The position numbers and the translations under genes are program-made. Below are positions 6,629-13,875 of a stretch of 16,697 nucleotides of DNA, piece after piece. The stretch's first letter is position 1; every line of letters starts with the position of its first letter. The notes under the pieces were generated by a model. That model was not told the DNA's origin and did no database searches. It saw only the letters and a list, made by a program, of their open reading frames with translations. This DNA is from JANYJJ01 sp038241115 (GTDB taxonomy: Bacteria > Pseudomonadota > Gammaproteobacteria > Burkholderiales > Burkholderiaceae_C). The DNA lies in contig JBBRGA010000076.1 in NCBI GenBank assembly GCA_038241115.1, positions 1 to 16,697 of the forward strand, in the 5' to 3' direction.

Positions 6629-9600
6629 ATGCTGACCTCGCCCCTCAAAATTTCGTCGCAAAGCACGCAGCCGCAAAAAGTCTTCCGCATCCGTCGCGAC
6701 TACAACTCTTGGGTCGCCAACGAATCGATGGAGGATTACGCGCTGCGCTATACGCCGCGCAGCTTTCGCAAGTGGAGCGAATTCCGGATCGCCAACACCG
6801 CATTTGGTGCCACGTCGTTTCTGGTGCTCGAAGCCATTGGCGGCGCGATGGCGCTCGGCTACGGTTTCACCAACGCGCTGTGGGCCATCTTGGTGGTGGG
6901 CATCGTCACCTTTTTGACCGGCCTGCCGATCAGCTACTACGCGGCGAAGTACGGCGTTGACATGGACCTGCTCACGCGCGGCGCGGGCTTTGGGTACCTG
7001 GGCTCGACCATCACCTCGTTGGTGTACGCCAGTTTCACCTTCATCTTTTTCGCGCTGGAAGCGGCCATCCTCGCGCTGGCCTTGCAGCTGTATTTCGGCT
7101 GGCCCATTTCGGTGTGCTATCTGGTTTCGTCAATCGGCGTGATTCCGCTGGTGATGCACGGCATCACGCTGATTCAGCGCCTGCAGTGGTGGACGCAACC
7201 GGTGTGGATCATTGGCTTCGTGCTGCCGTATGTGGCGGTGTGGATCAAAAAACCCGATGCCTACTCCGACTTCACTTCGCTGATCGGCGCCACCTCGAAC
7301 AGCAGCGGCTTTGATGCCCTCATGTTCGGCACCGCCGCAACCATCGCGTTCTCTTTGGTGGTGCAGATTGGCGAGCAGGTCGACTACCTGCGTTTCTTGC
7401 CCGAAAAGACGGCTGCCAACCGCGTGCGCTGGTGGGGAGCCGTGCTGGTCGCCGGGCCGGGCTGGATCGTGCCCGGCATGATCAAGATGGCGGGCGGCGC
7501 CTTCCTTGCGTTCCTGGCGTTGCAGCATGAAATCCCGGTGGCGCGCGCGTTGGAGCCGACGCAGATGTACCTGGCAGGCTATAGCTACGTGTTCGATTCA
7601 CCGGCCTGGGTGCTGGCCGCCGCCACGCTGTTCGTGGTGGTGTCGCAGGTCAAGATCAACCTCACCAACGCCTACGCCGGCTCGCTGGCGTGGTCGAACT
7701 TTTTCGCGCGGCTCACTCACAGCCACCCGGGGCGGGTGGTCTGGCTGGTTTTCAATGTGCTGATCGCGGTTCTGCTGATGACGCTGGGCGTTTTTGGCGC
7801 GCTGGAAGGCGTGCTGGGGCTTTACAGCAACGTGGCCATCGCGTGGGTGGGCGCGCTGGTGGCCGACCTGGTCATCAACAAGCCGCTGGGCTGGAGCCCG
7901 AAGCACATCGAGTTCAAGCGCGCTTACCTGTACGACATCAACCCGGTGGGTCTGGGCGCCATGCTGATTGCAGCGGCGCTGGGCATGGCGGCGTACGCCG
8001 GCACCATGGGGCCTGTGGCCAAGGCGTTCGCGCCGTTCATCGCGCTGTTCACATCGATGGTGGTTTCGCCGCTGCTGGCTTGGTGGACGCGTGGCAAGTA
8101 CTACGAAGCGCGGCCCAAGCTGGCCCCCTGGAAGCCGGGTGAACTGGTCAAGTGTTCGGTCTGCGAGAACGCGTTTGAATCAGAGGACATGGCGCAATGC
8201 CCTGCTTACGACGCGCCCATTTGTTCCTTGTGCTGCACGCTCGAATCGCGCTGCCACGACCGCTGCAAGACCGACTCGCGGGCCAGCGAACAAGTGCACG
8301 CGGCGCTTTCCACGGTGCTGCCGCCACGTCTGATTGCGCGGTTCAACTTCCGCGTGGCGCATTACCTGGTGGTCGCGTTGTCGCTGATGGCCTTGTTCGC
8401 GGTGATTCTGGGGCTGGTCTACCAGCAGCAGGCCATGCCTCACGGGGCCAGTCCGCTGGCAGGGAGCGACCTGCTGCGCGAACCTTTGCTCAAAGTGTTT
8501 GCGCTGCTTTCGCTGGCCGCCGCGGTGGGCGCGTGGTGGATGGTGCTGGGCAGCGAAAGCCGTCGCATGGCGGAGGAGGAATCAAACCGCCACAACGCCT
8601 TGCTGCAGCGCGAAATCGAAGCCCACCAGCGCACCGACATTGCGCTGCAGGCCGCAAAAGATCTGGCCGACGCTGCCAACTCTGCCAAGACGCGCTACGT
8701 CACCGGCATGACCCACGAACTGCGCACACCGCTGAACGGCATCCTCGGCTACGCGCAGATTTTGTTAAAGGACGATCAAATCCGTGGCGCGCAGCGCGCG
8801 GCCGTGGACACCATCCACCACAGCGGTGAGCATTTGCACGGCTTGATCGACGGCCTGCTCGACCTCGCGCGCATCGAGGCCGGCAAGCTGCGACTGGACC
8901 TAGCGCCGCTGCCGATGCGCGACTTTCTTGACGACGTGGTGCGCATGGTGGCGCCGCAGGCGGCGAGCAAGGGCCTCGCGTTCGAATTGCGCACGATGGG
9001 CCGGGTGCCGACCTACGTGCGCGCCGATGCGCGCCGCTTGCGCCAGATTCTCATCAACCTGCTGGGCAACGCGGTGCGTTTCACCGACCGAGGCAGCGTC
9101 ACACTGCTGCTCGACCACACCCGCGAAGTGGCGCGATTCCACGTCATCGACACCGGCATCGGCATCGAGCCGCAAGACCTGGAGCGCATCTTTTTGCCGT
9201 TCGAGCGCGGCAGCGCAGGCCGACGCACGGGTGAGCCTGGCACCGGTTTGGGCCTGACGATCACGCACCTGTTGACGCAACTGATGGGCGGCGAACTGAC
9301 GGTGCGCAGCGTGCCCGGCGAGGGCAGCACTTTCACAGCGCGCCTGTATCTCAGCGAGACCTCTGAGCCGGCTCGCACGCGCGATGCGCTGCACCGTCCG
9401 GTGAGCGGCTACATCGGCGAGCGGCGCACGCTGTTGGTCGTCGACGACCACCCGATACAGCGCCAGATGCTGGCCGGCATGCTGCTGCCGCTGGGCTTTC
9501 GCATCCGCGAGGCGGCCAGCGGGCGCGAGTGTGTCGAGAGCGTGCTGCAGTCGGTGCCCGACGCGCTGCTGCTCGACATTTCGATGGACGACATGAACGG

Positions 9601-10135
9601 CTGGGAAACGGCACGCAGCATCCGCGCGCACGGTATCTTGGACATGCCCATCGTCATGGTCTCGGCCAATGCCTTCGAAAACCAGGCCGACAAGGTCGCA
9701 GCGGCGGGCTGTCAGGGCTTTGTCGACAAGCCGGTGATCGAATCGGAGTTGCTCGCGGTGCTGCAGCGCCACCTTGAACTCGAATGGGTCGCCGAGCTTG
9801 CGGTGCCAATTTGGGCGCCGCCAGCGCCAGCGCCAGCGCCCGTTGGCACGGCCGCAGCGCTGCCGGCCGAGCAAGCACAGTCACTGTTGCGGTTGGCGCG
9901 ACTCGGTCACGCTCAAGGCCTGCAGCGCGCGCTCGATGCGATTGCCATCGAGCACAGCGAATGCGTCGGCGAAGTTGTCGTGCTGCGCGCCATGGTGGCC
10001 CGCTTCGCTTGGGAGGATGTGATCGAGCGGCTCAGCGCGGCGTTCGATTTGAGTGATCGCGAATTCGAAAGTGGCAGTGGCAGTGGCAGTGGCAGTGGCA
10101 GTGGCCCCGACCGCGCGCAGGAGATGGCATCGTGA
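6629..10135 (+). CDS. Hybrid sensor histidine kinase with N-terminal NCS1-permease-like domain
   Basis: This 1168-residue membrane sensor probably controls the urt-fmd operon. In order: about twelve hydrophobic helices (54-486) resembling NCS1 nucleobase/allantoin/hydantoin permeases (LLTRGAGFGYLGS at 114-126); a cysteine cluster (C509, C512, C524, C532, C535, C536, C542, C546); two further helices (about 578-597, 620-641); a coiled linker; HisKA with MTHELRTPLN and phospho-His H696; HATPase with NLLGNAVRF (810-818), DTGIGIE (841-847) and GTGLGL (871-876); and a receiver with D939/D940, phospho-acceptor D983, S1012 and K1034. The C-terminal 120 residues have an Ala-Pro linker, a helical region without an Hpt motif and a (Gly-Ser) run. 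An in-frame TGA at 6596 leaves the ATG at 6629 as the earliest start; Met34 is the alternative. The NCS1 assignment is by pattern; an SLC5-type permease fold is the alternative. Confidence 0.88.
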   Translation: MLTSPLKISSQSTQPQKVFRIRRDYNSWVANESMEDYALRYTPRSFRKWSEFRIANTAFGATSFLVLEAIGGAMALGYGFTNALWAILVVGIVTFLTGLPISYYAAKYGVDMDLLTRGAGFGYLGSTITSLVYASFTFIFFALEAAILALALQLYFGWPISVCYLVSSIGVIPLVMHGITLIQRLQWWTQPVWIIGFVLPYVAVWIKKPDAYSDFTSLIGATSNSSGFDALMFGTAATIAFSLVVQIGEQVDYLRFLPEKTAANRVRWWGAVLVAGPGWIVPGMIKMAGGAFLAFLALQHEIPVARALEPTQMYLAGYSYVFDSPAWVLAAATLFVVVSQVKINLTNAYAGSLAWSNFFARLTHSHPGRVVWLVFNVLIAVLLMTLGVFGALEGVLGLYSNVAIAWVGALVADLVINKPLGWSPKHIEFKRAYLYDINPVGLGAMLIAAALGMAAYAGTMGPVAKAFAPFIALFTSMVVSPLLAWWTRGKYYEARPKLAPWKPGELVKCSVCENAFESEDMAQCPAYDAPICSLCCTLESRCHDRCKTDSRASEQVHAALSTVLPPRLIARFNFRVAHYLVVALSLMALFAVILGLVYQQQAMPHGASPLAGSDLLREPLLKVFALLSLAAAVGAWWMVLGSESRRMAEEESNRHNALLQREIEAHQRTDIALQAAKDLADAANSAKTRYVTGMTHELRTPLNGILGYAQILLKDDQIRGAQRAAVDTIHHSGEHLHGLIDGLLDLARIEAGKLRLDLAPLPMRDFLDDVVRMVAPQAASKGLAFELRTMGRVPTYVRADARRLRQILINLLGNAVRFTDRGSVTLLLDHTREVARFHVIDTGIGIEPQDLERIFLPFERGSAGRRTGEPGTGLGLTITHLLTQLMGGELTVRSVPGEGSTFTARLYLSETSEPARTRDALHRPVSGYIGERRTLLVVDDHPIQRQMLAGMLLPLGFRIREAASGRECVESVLQSVPDALLLDISMDDMNGWETARSIRAHGILDMPIVMVSANAFENQADKVAAAGCQGFVDKPVIESELLAVLQRHLELEWVAELAVPIWAPPAPAPAPVGTAAALPAEQAQSLLRLARLGHAQGLQRALDAIAIEHSECVGEVVVLRAMVARFAWEDVIERLSAAFDLSDREFESGSGSGSGSGSGPDRAQEMAS
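10071..10106 (+). repeat. Hexamer microsatellite (GTGGCA)6 at the kinase 3' end
   Basis: Six consecutive GTGGCA units, the last ending GTGGCC, encode a Ser-Gly run near the kinase C-terminus. The unit is a multiple of three, so slippage would change tail length without changing frame. It ends 25 bases before the GTG of the response regulator gene. Confidence 0.85.
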
Positions 10136-11073
10136 GCGACAACAACTTGATGGCGCAAACCAACGGCAGCGTCGTGCTGGTGGTCGACGACATGCCGCAG
10201 TCGCTGGGCGCGCTGTGCATCGAGCTCGACCGTGCGGGCTACACCGTGCTGGTGGCCGCCGACGGCGCGTCGGCCCTGACGCGGCTCGACCTGGTCAGCC
10301 CCGACGCCATCTTGCTGGACGCGCTGATGCCGGGCCTGGACGGTTTTGATTTGTGCCGCCGCATCAAGGCGAACCCGGCGTGGTCGCACATCCCGATTAT
10401 TTTCATGACCGGCCTTTCAGAAACCAGCCACATCGTCCGCGGCTTCGACGCGGGTGGCGTTGACTACGTTGTCAAGCCGCTGCGCGCCGAAGAAGTGCTG
10501 GCACGCCTGGCCACCCATGTGCGCAATGCGCGCGCGGTGCGCATGGCGCGCGATGCGATCGACATCGGCGGTCACGGCGTGCTGATGATCGACGCGCGCC
10601 AGCGGCTGGCCTGGCGTTCGCCCCAGGCTCAGCAGTGGCTGGCCGAGTTTTTTGGCGCGCATGAAGACGCGGCCTGCATGTCGTGGTTGGCGCAGTGGGG
10701 CGCGCGCGGCGGAGAAACCGAAAAAACCGACGGAAGCGAAAAACCAGAAGAAGGCTTGTGCACGCTGACGCTGGCAGGGCGCACGCTCACGGCGCGCCGC
10801 CTGGGAAGCGCTGGTTTGGGCGAGGTGATGTGGCTGCTGGGGCTGCGCGCGGTCAATGCGCCGGCCGCGTCGCGTTTGGCGACCGCCTCATTGACCCAGC
10901 GCGAGACCGAGGTGTTGTCGTGGATCGCCAAGGGCAAGACCAACCGCGACGTGGGCGACATCCTCGGCGTGAGCCCGCGCACCGTGAACAAGCATCTGGA
11001 ACATGTGTTTGAAAAGCTCGGCGTAGAGACCCGCGCTGCCGCAGCGGCGTTGGCCAGCCGGGAGTTGAACTGA
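10132..11073 (+). CDS. Response regulator: receiver domain plus LuxR/NarL-type HTH
   Basis: This 313-residue DNA-binding partner of the upstream kinase has a receiver at 13-130 with D19/D20, phospho-acceptor D63 in LLDALMPGLD, T93 and K115. Residues 145-240 (GVLMIDARQRLAWRSPQAQQWL) look like a degenerate PAS-type or dimerisation domain, and a LuxR-type HTH follows at about 253-310 (LTQRETEVLSWIAKGKTNRD, then VSPRTVNKHLEHVFEKLGVE). The GTG start at 10132 overlaps the kinase stop as GTGA, with AGGAG about ten bases upstream; Met7 has no such site. The overlap implies co-translation with the kinase. The likely target is the divergent urtA promoter, where a 7-2-7 inverted repeat is present; that is inferred from position and family. 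Confidence 0.92.
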   Translation: MSDNNLMAQTNGSVVLVVDDMPQSLGALCIELDRAGYTVLVAADGASALTRLDLVSPDAILLDALMPGLDGFDLCRRIKANPAWSHIPIIFMTGLSETSHIVRGFDAGGVDYVVKPLRAEEVLARLATHVRNARAVRMARDAIDIGGHGVLMIDARQRLAWRSPQAQQWLAEFFGAHEDAACMSWLAQWGARGGETEKTDGSEKPEEGLCTLTLAGRTLTARRLGSAGLGEVMWLLGLRAVNAPAASRLATASLTQRETEVLSWIAKGKTNRDVGDILGVSPRTVNKHLEHVFEKLGVETRAAAAALASRELN

Positions 11074-11148
11074 CGACGGCTTTTGCGCCGCTGCGCAGAT
11101 GCCTTTCCAAGCCTTTCTTAATGTGCTGGCACTGCGCTTTCAAGTCGG

Positions 11149-13137
11149 TCAGGGCGTGGCCAATGCGTGATCGAGCTCAGCCGAACCAGTCTGCTTTGTT
11201 CCAGGCTTTTGCTGTGCGCCGTCGCCGGCGGGCGACGGCGAGCGGTACGCCGCCAGCACGGAGGCACTTTGGGCGTCGAGCACTTTCAGCGCATGCTCAC
11301 GGCCTTGCTCGAGGATGTTCTCGAACTTGCTCCACTGCAGCATGCCGACGCGCTCCAGCGGCGGGTTGAAGTGCAGGTCGGTGAGGGCGCGCGCTTCGCT
11401 CTGCCGCGAGGTGCTGTACAGGATGGTGACGTTCATCAGGTAGGCCACCAGCGACGGGAAGCGGTACTTGCGATGCTGGCGCGGACGCAGACGGTCGCGC
11501 AGCAGCGCCCAACTGCCGGGCACCTCGTCGTGCTCGATGCGTTTGGGCTTGCGAAAGTTCAGGTCCACCCCGATGACCTTGCCCACGCCGCGCATGCCGC
11601 GCATCACGTCAACCGGGAAGTTGTTGAAGGTGCCGCCGTCGCACAGCAAGTCGCCGTTCAGCAGCACCGGCGGCAGCGCGCCGGGGATGGCAATGCTGGC
11701 CAGTATCGACTTCACCACGCTGCCGCTTTGAATCACCAGTTCAGTGGCCTGTGAGTAGTTGCTGGCCACGCAGTAGCAGCTTTTCCAGAGGTCTTCGATG
11801 TCGGGCTGGCAACCCAGCAGTTCGGTGCTGGCCGTCTCGATGATGCGGCGCAGGCGGCGGCCGCGGATCAACGACATCAGCGGGAGCAGGTTGAAGTCGC
11901 CGGTGGGGTTGATGCTGAAGGCGCGGCGCGCGATGCCGACGGCCTCGTCGAGCGGCCGGTCGCTGGCCAGCAGCACCGCCATGATGCTGCCGATGCTGGT
12001 GCCGCCGACACGGTCGATCTCGATGCCGCGCTGTTGCAAAGCCTGCGCAATGCCCAGGTGCGCCAGGCCACGCGCGCCGCCGCCGGCCAGCACCAGGCCC
12101 ACGGCGGTTCGGTTCTGTATGCGTGCCAGCCGCTCCATGTCGCGCTGAAGGGCCGGGCGCACATGGATGTGGTCGGTCACCGGCCGCCGCGCCAGCCAAG
12201 CGCGCGTGCCCCGCGGGCAGTGCAGATCGGCAGGGTGCAGCAACACCAGAACCTCGGCCACTTCGAAGCGGCCGGGGCGGTGCAACAAGAATTGTGTTTC
12301 GCTGGCATGCAGCACCGGCGGCAGCGTGGCGTCTGCCAGCAGCAGCAACTCGTCGCAGCGGCGGGTGCAGCGCTGCGTCCACGCGGTGGGGCTGTCATCG
12401 GCGAGCAGCAGCACGCTGTCGTGTGTGGACTCCAACTCATCCAGGTAGAGGTCGATCTGGCGATTGGCCTGCGCGTCGTCGGCGGCACGGCGCGCAAGCC
12501 CAGGCTGCAGCAGCGCGCTTTCCAGACTGTCTGCGCTGACGACACAAACGCGGCCCGCCGGCAGGATGCGCTGCAGCTGGGCTGCCAGGCTGAGTGCGAA
12601 ATCGGCGGCCTGCACGCCGGTGGTGATGGGCAGCAGCCCGAAGGTGACTGGCCGCGTCAGACCGCTTGGCGCGGATGCGGTTTGCATTCGCTTGATCAGC
12701 TGGCGCGTCATGGCGATGGAAATTTGCGCGCCCATTTCCAGCAGGCGCATGAACGCCGGCTTGTCCAGTCGCACCAGCACCGAGTCGCGCACCGCCACCA
12801 CTGTGGCGGTTCGCGCGTCGTCGGTGTACAGCGCCATCTCACCCACCACGTGGCCACGCGACATCTCGCGCAGCAGGCGCTCGGTGTTGTCAGCGCCACG
12901 CTGGTAAGCACGCAGACGGCCGCTGATCACCATGTACATGCAGTCGCCGGCGTCGCCCTGCGCCATCAATGTGTGACCCGACTCCAGTCCCATCCACTGC
13001 AGTTCGTTGCGCAGCAGCGCCAAGGCTGCGGGATCCATGTCACCAAACAGGGCCTGCAGGTGCTGAGTCAGAATTTTTTCTTGGAATTGCGCAGGGTTGG
13101 TATGAAGCATGGCGGGCAATGTAGCCGAGGTCCTCAC
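11149..13137 (-). CDS. NTE-like patatin phospholipase with cyclic-nucleotide-binding domain
   Basis: This is a lipid esterase or lysophospholipase that probably responds to a cyclic nucleotide. Residues 30-145 form a cNMP-binding domain whose phosphate cassette GEMALYTDDARTA keeps E100, R109 and T110. Residues 160-330 (FGLLPITTGVQAADFALSLA) match the linker found between these domains in neuropathy-target-esterase relatives. The patatin domain from 345 has the oxyanion motif GGGARG (352-357), catalytic S381 in GTSIG and D500 in DGG, so the Ser-Asp dyad is intact. The GTG at 13135-13137 is used because AGG stands six bases upstream; the ATG at 13110 is a real alternative with no good ribosome site. 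Only 25 bases separate it from the upstream secreted-protein gene, so they probably share a message. No membrane anchor is evident. Confidence 0.9.
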   Translation of the reverse strand: MRTSATLPAMLHTNPAQFQEKILTQHLQALFGDMDPAALALLRNELQWMGLESGHTLMAQGDAGDCMYMVISGRLRAYQRGADNTERLLREMSRGHVVGEMALYTDDARTATVVAVRDSVLVRLDKPAFMRLLEMGAQISIAMTRQLIKRMQTASAPSGLTRPVTFGLLPITTGVQAADFALSLAAQLQRILPAGRVCVVSADSLESALLQPGLARRAADDAQANRQIDLYLDELESTHDSVLLLADDSPTAWTQRCTRRCDELLLLADATLPPVLHASETQFLLHRPGRFEVAEVLVLLHPADLHCPRGTRAWLARRPVTDHIHVRPALQRDMERLARIQNRTAVGLVLAGGGARGLAHLGIAQALQQRGIEIDRVGGTSIGSIMAVLLASDRPLDEAVGIARRAFSINPTGDFNLLPLMSLIRGRRLRRIIETASTELLGCQPDIEDLWKSCYCVASNYSQATELVIQSGSVVKSILASIAIPGALPPVLLNGDLLCDGGTFNNFPVDVMRGMRGVGKVIGVDLNFRKPKRIEHDEVPGSWALLRDRLRPRQHRKYRFPSLVAYLMNVTILYSTSRQSEARALTDLHFNPPLERVGMLQWSKFENILEQGREHALKVLDAQSASVLAAYRSPSPAGDGAQQKPGTKQTGSAELDHALATP

Positions 13138-13162
13138 CTTCTACCTGCCTTGTCGCCGAGCA

Positions 13163-13630
13163 TCACTGACGAAACGCAACGGTCGCCCGGGTGCTGTTGC
13201 GCGGGGGGCTGCTTGGGTAGCTGCTTGGGTAGCTGCTTGGGTAGATTAGCGCCTTCAGCACAGGCACCGGCTGGCCGGCGAGCGCGGCCCAGGCCGTCAG
13301 TTCGTCTTGCGTGACGTCCCAGTCTTTGCCGAACACCGCATTGCCGTTCAGGGCCATGAACAGCGCCACCTCGGCCGCCGGCGCGTGACCTGAATTGGCC
13401 AGCGCCATGAAGCGGCCGTAGGCCTCTGGGAAGCGCCCTTGCTGGAACGAGGTCACGGCGACGGCGTGCAGCTTCCCCAGCGGGGACGTTGACGTGGACG
13501 AGAACGTGGACGACGGCAGCGTCGACCGCAAGGGCGCGGCTTGGGCCTGAGCAGCGGGCGCGAAGCACGCCCCTGCCAGCGCGACCGCAGAAACAGCAAC
13601 GAAGGCGAACAAGGCAGTGCGACGGCTCAT
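13163..13630 (-). CDS. Small secreted protein of unknown function
   Basis: The 155-residue product begins MSRRTALFAFVAVSAVALAG and has a standard signal peptide with likely cleavage after an Ala-Gln-Ala site near residue 30. The middle (LHAVAVTSFQQGRFPEAYGR, then FMALANSGHAPAAEVALFM) resembles a single TPR/Sel1-like helical pair, followed by FGKDWDVTQDELTAWAALAG. The tail carries YPSS three times, from a 12-base tandem repeat. The ATG at 13628-13630 has AGGAGA upstream at good spacing; an ATG 33 bases earlier lacks this and would delay the signal peptide. A longer overlapping frame (13134-13814) loses the signal peptide and is judged a shadow. It is co-oriented with and just before the patatin gene. 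No function can be assigned. Confidence 0.75.
   Translation of the reverse strand: MSRRTALFAFVAVSAVALAGACFAPAAQAQAAPLRSTLPSSTFSSTSTSPLGKLHAVAVTSFQQGRFPEAYGRFMALANSGHAPAAEVALFMALNGNAVFGKDWDVTQDELTAWAALAGQPVPVLKALIYPSSYPSSYPSSPPRNSTRATVAFRQ
13209..13244 (-). repeat. Three tandem copies of a 12-mer (CTGCTTGGGTAG)
   Basis: Three perfect copies lie at 13209-13220, 13221-13232 and 13233-13244. In the secreted-protein frame each encodes Tyr-Pro-Ser-Ser. Copy-number change would preserve the frame. Confidence 0.9.
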
Positions 13631-13773
13631 GTGGGATCTCCTGAAACGGTCTGCGAGGGCCAACCGATGCGCAGATGTTCGCGCTGCGCGACCGACCGGG
13701 CGCAGCCTCGTTCAATACTGACCGACCAGCTGCGCGTTTACAGTCGCAGCCGTCGTTCGCAGTCGGGTCAGAA

Positions 13774-13785
13774 GTCTTAAAAGAC
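13774..13785. promoter_or_regulatory. 12-bp palindrome GTCTT-AA-AAGAC
   Basis: Perfect arms GTCTT and AAGAC are separated by AA, about 90 bases before the Crp-like start. It is shorter than, and unlike, a CRP (TGTGA-N6-TCACA) or FNR (TTGAT-N4-ATCAA) box. It could be an operator of another type or chance. Confidence 0.25.
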
Positions 13786-13807
13786 GTTGGCGAAAGCGCC
13801 CGGAACG

Positions 13808-13865
13808 CAGTCACGGAAAAGCGTCAAGAAAACGCGTCAGGGAAAAGGTCAAGGGAAAAAGGTCA
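13808..13865 (+). repeat. Five GTCA-containing units at about 13-base period
   Basis: GTCA occurs at 13810, 13823, 13836, 13848 and 13862 (steps of 13, 13, 12 and 14), each followed by a purine run such as GGGAAAA. The last unit ends close to the Shine-Dalgarno of the Crp-like gene. It is either a decayed minisatellite or a row of regulator half-sites. Confidence 0.6.
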
Positions 13866-13875
13866 GGGAGAAGGC

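Larger units (their letters stand above)
13631..13875. promoter_or_regulatory. Divergent control region of the secreted-protein/patatin genes and the Crp-like gene
   Basis: This 245-base spacer holds the outward promoters of both gene sets. I see the palindrome GTCTTAAAAGAC at 13774-13785 and, directly before the Crp-like gene, a purine-rich stretch with GTCA repeated at a period of 12-14 bases. No convincing -35/-10 pair stands out. The frame of the Crp-like gene is open through this stretch, but the translation is low-complexity Lys/Arg/Gln-rich and unlike the family. Confidence 0.5.

Noticed and set aside
8900..9874. A 324-codon minus-strand open frame opposite the kinase
   Set aside because: It is antisense to HATPase and receiver motifs, with Arg/His/Gln-rich low-information translation.
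11074..11148. Bidirectional terminator between the convergent response regulator and patatin genes
   Set aside because: Only 4-bp stems and no clear T-tract next to a hairpin are visible in this 75-base gap.
12034..13314. A 426-codon plus-strand open frame opposite the patatin gene
   Set aside because: It is antisense to a gene with intact cNMP and patatin motifs. Its translation is His/Gln/Arg-rich without domains, as expected of the complementary frame in high-GC DNA.
13134..13814. A 226-codon minus-strand frame overlapping the secreted-protein gene
   Set aside because: It lacks the signal peptide and the AGGAGA-supported start seen in the other frame. Its overlap with the patatin start is noted as a finding, not annotated as a gene.
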